Below, in pieces: positions 56,877-64,000 of a stretch of DNA of 64,000 nucleotides; position 1 is the stretch's first letter, and every line of letters starts with the position of its first letter. Source of the DNA: Bathymodiolus brooksi (lineage: Eukaryota > Mollusca > Bivalvia > Mytilida > Modiolidae); assembly GCA_963680875.1 (NCBI GenBank), contig OY804590.1:23994640-24058639 (forward strand), given 5' to 3'. The notes beneath the pieces were generated by a model that was not told the origin of the DNA, ran no database searches, and saw only the letters and a list, made by a program, of their open reading frames with translations. The position numbers and the translations under genes were made by a program.

Positions 56877-59264
56877 CTTCTTATCTACTATAGCTGTTGT
56901 AGTGATTACATACTACACATCACTGATAAGACTGGCTACCACAGCTGAATTGATGGTTAATTACCAGAGATTATTTTACAGTGAGAAGTTGATTGCAGCA
57001 GAGAGATGGTGCATTGATTTAATTGCCTATATCTCAATAAATACTTATCATAATTAAAAAATAAAACATGCTTCTAACTCACCATTGATTGTATTTAGTT
57101 TTTGCTTATTTAAATCCAATTTGATCAAGAAATAAATCCATAGTGAACATAAAAAGTCAATGTTTAGTCACACAAATAAAGAAAAAATCACATATTTTAT
57201 CCAAAATATACAAATATAATTATATAAATTCCATATATACATCCTTGAATTTTCATTTATTCACTTAAGTAATTCTTCGTGATATTTTGCAAAACAGTCA
57301 TGTTTTACACAGAGTCTAATGTCACATTGTTTGCACCCTATTTTCACTTCATGTCGTCGATTTTCCTTTGTACATCCTTTGCAACTGCCTGGCTTGTCAA
57401 ACTGTGTTGGCCAATGTGCTAGTCCACAGTTTCCAACAGTTGCTGGTGCCTTCCTTTTTCTTGTCCCTCTAAACTGTCCAATGAGTTGCTGGGCTAGGCC
57501 AGTTCTAAATTCTAGTTGTGTCATTTTAATGACCTTGTTGTTTTTTGACCTTTTTTGGTGGTTTTGAGATTCTTGCATGCAAATCAATGCATTGGTAACA
57601 GCCAAATCAAAACAAAACCAAAATAAATACTTGTACCATTTCTTGGACTTTCTACAAGTAGAATATTGCATCCTCTTTTGGTCTGCTAAGTCAACACCAA
57701 ACATAAACTTGTTGTATAAATCTGAGACGATTGGAGCTGACACATTCTGTAACGTTCCATCTTTTTTCCTTCTTTGTACCACCCTACTTTCTGTCGGATC
57801 ACAGTTGGTACTTAAGTATGTAACTACCTTTTTATCCTTCCATGCAGTGGCTACAAGGTTTCCCTTTTGAACAGTAAAAGTGTCGCCCTTTTCTTTTAGC
57901 TTTACTCCTTTGATAGCCTCTGGCATACCTCTTCTATTGATACGAACCGTACCACTGCAGTATATTTCCTCAGCTAACAGACTTTCAAATAAAGCTGGAT
58001 TTGAAAAAAAGTTGTCCATATAAATCACATGGTTTTTCCCAACAAGATGCCTGGAAAGGTCTTTAATGACACGTGAACCAAGTCCCTCTTCAGTCCTTAC
58101 TCCTTCCACTTTACCAGTATAAATTTGGAATTCGTGGCAATATCCATTCTGTGGGAGGCTCATTCCCAAACCTTTATTCCAAATTTAGTTGGCTTTGCTG
58201 GAAGGTACTGCTTGAAAGATAGTCTGCCTTTAAATGCTATCATTCCTTCATCTATAGACTGTTCTTTGTTGGGGTTGTAGTTGTCCAAACAAGTTCTAGA
58301 CAGTTCATTAAGAATTGGACGAATGTGACAAAGTTTGTCATGCCCTGGTTGTCTTCTTGGTGGATTTTGGGAAGTATCATTCATATGAAAGTACTTTGAA
58401 ATTCTTTCAAAACGTGTCCTGGTCATGATTGAAGGTACAGCAGGTATTTCAAAGGGCCAAGTTGATTTCCATGCTAGTGTGTATGAAGGAATCCCAACAA
58501 TTGAAAATACTACATGGATTCCCAAAAACGCCATCATTTCAGGGAAAGTTGTTGGGACCCACACCTTGTCAGGTCGTACTTGAATGCATTTTACTGCATA
58601 TGCATTGGTCTCAGCTACAATTTTTTCAACCAAGCTCACAGGGAAAAATTTATGAAAGAAATCAATTTCCTTTTTTTCTTCATTTAGTTGAAATGTTGCT
58701 CCTATCTGTTCACGAAAATCGGCAACTTGCGGTTTTTTCAAATATCGCGACCACGTTTGGTTTATTTGGTCGGGATTATCATCATCAGACCAGTCCGTAT
58801 CCACCTCGGAGATACTAATATCACTCCCAATGCTTCTATTTTCCGTTTCATCAATATCTGATGGGCTAAAACCCTCAAATTCGCTGTCATCGTCGTCAGA
58901 ATTAAACAAAGAATTCCATTCATCCGCCATTGTTTACAACAACGTGCACGTTTATTTATACATTTTGGAAATTTGCGTGACCAAATATAGAAAACGAAAG
59001 TATCATATGGCAGAGAAATCATTTCTAAAAATGAATTTCATTGGTTCACCTTTTGAACTTTCAAAGAATTTGACCAATCGTTCGCATTTTAACACTACCC
59101 GTTTGAACGGAAAAATCCGTCATTACGATTGCGCATGTGTTTATTTACAGCGGATATATCAGTCACTGAGAGTAGCATGGAGTTAATTACAGCGGATTTA
59201 TCAGTCAATACGATCAGAAGGGTGATAATAAACGCGTGTATACACGTCAGTGGTAGGGAAAGAG
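56877..59264 (-). mobile_element. piggyBac-type transposon, probable borders at TTAA sites
   Basis: TTAA stands at 56873-56876 and 59265-59268. Reading inward, the right end is CTCTTTCCCTACCACTGACG, close to the CCCTTTG-style ends of piggyBac elements. The left end CTTCTTATCTACTATAG is only a partial match (about 14 of 21 including TTAA). The 2.39-kb size and central transposase fit. Two direct copies of TTACAGCGGATWTATCAGTC (59145-59165 and 59187-59207) lie near the right end and may be transposase-binding repeats. Confidence 0.65.
57261..58930 (-). pseudogene. piggyBac transposase with a single frame break
   Basis: Two minus-strand frames together give about 555 residues, the usual length. 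The first (58930-58160, 256 aa) starts MADEWNSLFNSDDDDSEFEG, has an acidic N terminus, and contains the first catalytic Asp in SIDEGMIAFKGRLSF. It stops right after FGIKVWE. The second (open from 58169 to 57261) resumes with SLPQNGYCHEFQIYTGK. It has the second Asp in YMDNFFSNPALF, the third in FMFGVDLADQKRM, and a C-terminal Cys/His-rich domain (CKGCTKENRRH, CKQCDIRLCVKHDC). So all DDD residues and the zinc finger survive; a one- or two-base indel near 58163 separates the halves. It is probably inactive, unless the break is a sequencing error. It lies antisense in intron 3 of the G-beta gene. Confidence 0.92.
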
Positions 59265-59441
59265 TTAACAAAGTTTTACTGGTCATGGGCCGGAGGAGCG
59301 TTGCTCATCGTGAGGACTGCAGTGATTATTAGGATAACTTTAATAGAATTGTGTGAAGTTGTACATTGCCCATGAATTTTAATTCAACAATGAAGGAACT
59401 ATTTATTTTTTTTTAGCTAACGAGAAGTTTTCTATTTCTAG

Positions 59442-60216
<775 letters not shown>

Positions 60217-60346
60217 TGCATTATGGGATATAGAAACTGGTCAGCAGACAACAGCTTTTACAGGTCACACTGGTGATGTTATGAGTTTGTCACTGTCTCC
60301 AGACTTTAGAACATTTGTATCTGGAGCATGCGATGCTTCTGCTAAA
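60217..60346 (+). CDS. GNB1: G-beta coding exon 5 (residues 167-210, WD repeat 4)
   Basis: The first base completes the Cys codon. The exon then reads [28 protein letters not shown] and SGACDASAK. The Asp and Met of GDVMSLSL, key contact residues in vertebrate G-beta, are kept. The acceptor is TTGTTTTACAG and the donor is GTATGT after the Lys codon AAA. Confidence 0.97.
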
Positions 60347-60766
60347 GTATGTATCAGAGCAGGAAAATCTGAATTTTTGCTTGTGTTTGTAAAGTTCACA
60401 ATTCTTTATTAAGAGTCTTGAGAGACAGTAAAACTGTTAGGTCACATGATATAAACAGTCAGTTAATAACCCTCTTGATCGTACAAACAGTCACCTCACT
60501 AATGCGGTCAACAGTCACTCAAAGTTTATCCCATCTGTTCATTTCACAAGTCTTTTAACAAACACTTTTCATTCTAGATTGTAAAATATCGTCAGCAATT
60601 AACTTTTGAGGTTTGGTCAATACATGATTGTAGCAATCAATCTATTAAATCATTGAATAATTAACATATTAAAATGTAAACCAGTTTTTCCAATAAAATG
60701 CCTTCCTGTAACACTGCAAATTATTGTGGACTGGGACTGAACATATTTATCAAACTATCTTTAATA

Positions 60767-61106
60767 AGGCCAAAAAAAAAAATTGTGTGTTTCCGATCGA
60801 CCGACTGACCCTAACATTTTTTATGCCAAAAAAAAAATAGATCGGCAAAATCCGGAAATTCGTCTCCGTTTCCGACTTCAGCAATTTCCTTGTACATTTG
60901 ATCGATGTTTGGAACCAAAAACATTGTACTGCATGTCAAATAATTAATAAGCTGTAGTAAGGAAGAAAGAAACAAGTTTGTGTGATTTTAGAGGAAGGAG
61001 CATACTACAGGTTTCAAAAAAAAAAAAAAAAAAAAAAATCCCGACCTACCGACCCTAATTTTGAAGACCATGCAATCGGAAACACACATATTGGTTTTTT
61101 TGGCCT
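60767..61106. mobile_element. 340-bp inverted-repeat element (AGGCCAAAAAAA ... TGTGTGTTTCCGAT ends)
   Basis: The left end AGGCCAAAAAAAAAAA then TTGTGTGTTTCCGATCG, and the right end read on the minus strand AGGCCAAAAAAACCAATATG then TGTGTTTCCGATTG, are inverted copies. ACCGACTGACCCTAA and CGACCTACCGACCCTAA are further matching words. Poly-A runs occur at 60772 and 61017. Confidence 0.75.
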
Positions 61107-61903
61107 AAGCACTCATTTGTGCTTTCTAGTCATTTTCCCTTTTACACAAGAGTGACTTTTGAATACAAGTTTTACTGTATAGGTATGCTTATTGTTATGA
61201 TAAATTGATGTAGTGTACATTGTGTTCTACTTGATTCGTTGATTTATAAACATGTATGTAATTTCGCTCCTGTTACGCAGTTACCTGTGACTGGGTGCAT
61301 TTGAAATAAACAGTTGAAAGTTGGTAATGTTGAACTGTCACAAATCAAGATCAGAAAAAGAAATGGGGATTACTAATATCGCCTTTCAACAGACTTAGCA
61401 ATACATCTTGTTAATTAACAGCATCACTGTAACTTATTGTCTCATTTTGAACGTAATCGAAAAGCTGCAGAATTAATTTTCCATCAAGATTAAAAATCCA
61501 GTGATATATGGTTGCTTGTCCTTTATAAACTTGAGACATCAATAGACAAGGAGAGTAATTACATACATTGTATGCTAATAATCAATATTGCTTGTAACTA
61601 TAATGATATCTTCTACTATTACAAACAGTCAAAAGCTGCTTAAAGGTGGAGACCAATGTTTAAAGAGAAAATTTGTTTTTGTTCTATTAATCAAGGCATT
61701 AAGAAAGCTTCTTTTTACCTGTAACACTACCTTTCCAATTTTGTATTAATTGGTAATTAATCTTTATATTTCACTACAATAATTGGTATACTACATAACA
61801 ATATAAATATCATTTGATTAAAGAACATGAGATCTATGCTAGAACAGTACCCTACAGTCAAGGCCAACATTAATGGATTATTTATTAGCTTTAATTCTCA
61901 TGT
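61107..61903. other. G-beta intron 5, no element recognised
   Basis: A/T-rich intron sequence with no recognised repeat, RNA or coding remnant. Confidence 0.5.
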
Positions 61904-61913
61904 ATCATTAGGA

Positions 61914-62164
61914 TTGAGGGCCCAGGTGGCTCAATGAGTTAGGTAGTTGGATTACCTAGTAACTCATACAAGCTTATCACCAATACGGCGTAGGTTCGCA
62001 CCCGACTTTGTAAATTAAAAAAAGGGTGCACTCTACTTGAAGCCGCAAGTGATAAAGTTTACCAGTTGCTTGCCCATGATCGGTGGTTCTCTCCGGGTAC
62101 TCCGGCTTCTTCCACCACTAAAGCTGAAATATTGCTGAAAGTGGCATTAAGCACCAAAAATCAA
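61914..62164 (+). repeat. SINE family A, full copy with 10-bp TSD ATCATTAGGA
   Basis: A-box-like GTGGCTCAATGAGTTAGG, B-box-like GGTTCGCACCC, the core TCGGTGGTTCTCTCCGGGTA and tail ATCAAATC. ATCATTAGGA occurs at 61904-61913 and 62165-62174. Confidence 0.9.
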
Positions 62165-62311
62165 ATCATTAGGAGTGGGAAAGTAAAGATGAACAGTTAT
62201 CTTGGGGATAAAATATGCTACTCAGTTGCTAGTTCATAGCCACCCCAACCCACACACATCTTCATCTCCCTTCAGCATTATGTATATCATTTTGTCAAGT
62301 AAAATATTTTT

Positions 62312-62562
62312 GCTGAGAGTGTATGGTGGTTGGATTTACAACTACCTATGCAATCGATGCCTATCACTGCTGATGTTGTCAGTTCGATCCATGCTCAGGT
62401 GAGGTGTACTCGATGTGCTAAAGTTTATCAGTGACTTGCGACAGGTTGGTGGTTTTCTCCCAAGTACTCCAGTTTCCTTCACCTTTAAACTAACTGCTAC
62501 GATATAGCTGAAATATTGTTGAAAGTGGCGTTAAACACCATAACCTTGCCCCCCTCCCTTGG
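62312..62562 (+). repeat. SINE family B copy flanked by 37-bp direct repeats
   Basis: Head GTATGGTGGTTGGATTTACA, B-box region GTTCGATCCATGCTCAGG, core and closing GTGGCGTTAAACACCATAAC. The flanks 62275-62311 and 62563-62599 (GCATWATGTATATSATTTTG then TCAAGTAAAATRTTTTT) differ at three positions. Confidence 0.85.
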
Positions 62563-62772
62563 GCATAATGTATATGATTTTGTCAAGTAAAATGTTTTTT
62601 CCTCCCTTTGAAAACCTTCTGATAAACTTAAGATGAGAAATGGAAACTGAAGCATTGTTACTGTTACTTTATTTTATATTTTACCTCGTCAAACAAAGTG
62701 TTGTGATTCATTTACATTCACAAGTAATATTTTGAAATAAATTAATGTTTGTTTTAATTTTTTTTTTTCCAG

Positions 62773-62844
62773 TTGTGGGATATTAGAGATGGTATGTGCA
62801 AGCAAACATTTTCAGGACATGAGTCGGATATTAATGCAATAACA
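62773..62844 (+). CDS. GNB1: G-beta coding exon 6 (residues 211-234, WD repeat 5 start); gene continues beyond the window
   Basis: Twenty-four codons read [19 protein letters not shown], then INAIT. The exon follows a long T-tract acceptor ending CCAG at 62772 and precedes donor GTAAGT. Vertebrate GNB1 has INAIC at this junction. The remaining WD repeats, about 107 residues, would be encoded to the right of position 64000. Confidence 0.96.
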
Positions 62845-62914
62845 GTAAGTTTTATTAGATTGTAGGGTTGGAACAAACAAACAAAATCTGAAAATTGGAA
62901 TTTATTGTATATTT

Positions 62915-64000
62915 ATTAGCTCACCTTGTCAAAGGCAATTTGAGCTTTTGCCATCGTCACTTGGCGGCCGTCGTCCGTTAACTTTTCACATTTTAATCTT
63001 CTCCTCTGAAACCACAAAGCCAATTGATCTGAAATTTGGTAGGAAGCATCTATGGAAGGTCCTCTATAAAGATTGCTCATTTCGTCCCGATCCTTTAACA
63101 AACATGGCCACCACAGATAATTCTTGTTTCTGATTGGCCGATTTTTGAAAATCTTCTCCTCTGAAACCGCTTGGTCAAATGAACCGAAACTTAGTAGGAA
63201 GCATCTATGTCAGGTCCTCTATAAAGATTGCTCTTTTCGTCCCGATCCGTTATTAAACATGGCCGCCACAGGCAATTCTTGTTTCTGATGGGTCGATTTC
63301 TAAAAAATCTTCTCCTCTGTTAAAAGAATGATAACTTGATATTATCTCCCTTAGAAATTAACTAATGCTGATATAATGTAACGTGTTTATTCTATACATT
63401 ACAAGTAGGTATTCACATTTTAATATTCTTTTTAGCAAACCTTGCCAAAGGCAATATGAGCTTTTGCCATCACTTGGTGTCCGTCGTCTGTCATCCGTTT
63501 ACTTTTCACATTTTAATCTTCTCCTCTGAAAACCCTCAGCCAAATGAACTAAAACTTGGTAGGATTAGGAAGCATCTATGGAAGAACCTCTGTAAAGAGT
63601 GCACATTTTGTTATGATCCATTACCAAACATGGCCGCCACAGGAAATTCTTGTTTCTGATTGGCCGATTTTTAAAAATCTTCTCTGAAACCGCTTGGCCA
63701 AATGAACCGAAACTTGGTAGGAAGCATCTATGGAATGTCCTTTGTGAAGATTGCTGATTTCGTCCCGATCGGTTAACAAGCATGGCTACCACCGAAACTT
63801 GCTAGGAATCATCTATGGAATGTCCTCTATGAAGATTGCTCATTTCGTTCCGATCGGTTAATAAACATGGCTACCACCGAAACTTGGTAGGAAGCATCTA
63901 TGGAATGTCCTCTATGAAGATTGCTCATTTCGTCACGATCGGTTAGCAAACATGGCCACCACATGCAATTCTTGTTTCTGATTGGTCGATTTCTAAAAAA
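62915..64000 (+). repeat. Tandem ~155-bp repeat array, second locus, runs off the window
   Basis: It opens TAGCTCACCTTGTCAAAGGC. AACTTGGTAGGAAGCATCTA-like starts occur at about 63035, 63187, 63553, 63708, 63796 and 63881, with TTCTTGTTTCTGATTGGCCG between. Two shortened units (about 86-88 bp) follow one another near 63780-63950. It begins about 70 bp after G-beta exon 6. Confidence 0.85.

Overview
The window is A/T-rich, repeat-dense animal DNA, most likely from a mollusc and probably a bivalve. The evidence is an intron-rich heterotrimeric G-protein beta gene, tRNA-derived SINEs ending in GTTAAACACC plus ATCA- or ACTC-type tails, and the 'CTTCTCCTCTGAAAC ... AAGATGGCCGCC' repeat family, which I associate with mussels and their relatives. 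The species assignment is an inference.

Only one host gene is certain: a G-protein beta subunit (GNB1-like) on the + strand. Its start codon is at 22602 and six coding exons follow (22602-22661, 35976-36121, 52214-52277, 59442-59671, 60217-60346, 62773-62844). They encode residues 1-234 of about 341. The last WD repeats lie beyond the right edge. Intron phases join perfectly, and introns 1, 2 and 3 are 13.3, 16.1 and 7.2 kb of mostly transposon DNA. The ATG exon begins right after a 3' splice site, so an unseen 5' untranslated exon must lie upstream.

Positions 1-22573 hold no recognisable host gene. They are a mosaic of short inverted-repeat DNA transposons, SINEs with visible target-site duplications (TSDs), and a 4.7-kb inverted-repeat structure (about 6330-11110). 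The outer arms of that structure carry clustered ETS-, CRE- and NRF1-like motifs, and its core is minisatellite. Next come a long inverted repeat at 12197-14964 whose left arm was split by a second transposon carrying a helicase-like exon fragment, a 940-bp foldback element with an 8-bp TSD (15047-15986), and a 2.6-kb element with 5-bp TSDs that contains a LINE fragment (17982-20608).

Inside the gene, intron 1 holds SINEs and tandem ~155-bp repeats. Intron 2 holds a 4.6-kb terminal-inverted-repeat element with a dead LINE, a 311-bp tandem array, and tandem duplications directly upstream of exon 3, one of which copied the exon 3 splice acceptor. Intron 3 holds a foldback element interrupted by a hAT-like element with a transposase remnant, and a nearly complete piggyBac transposon on the minus strand broken by one frame change. 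Several independent elements (2911, 17982, 21280, 51303, 54751) show 5-bp TSDs and CAG- or CTG-type ends, suggesting a group of hAT-like non-autonomous families.

All homology calls are by eye from translated motifs; no database search was possible.
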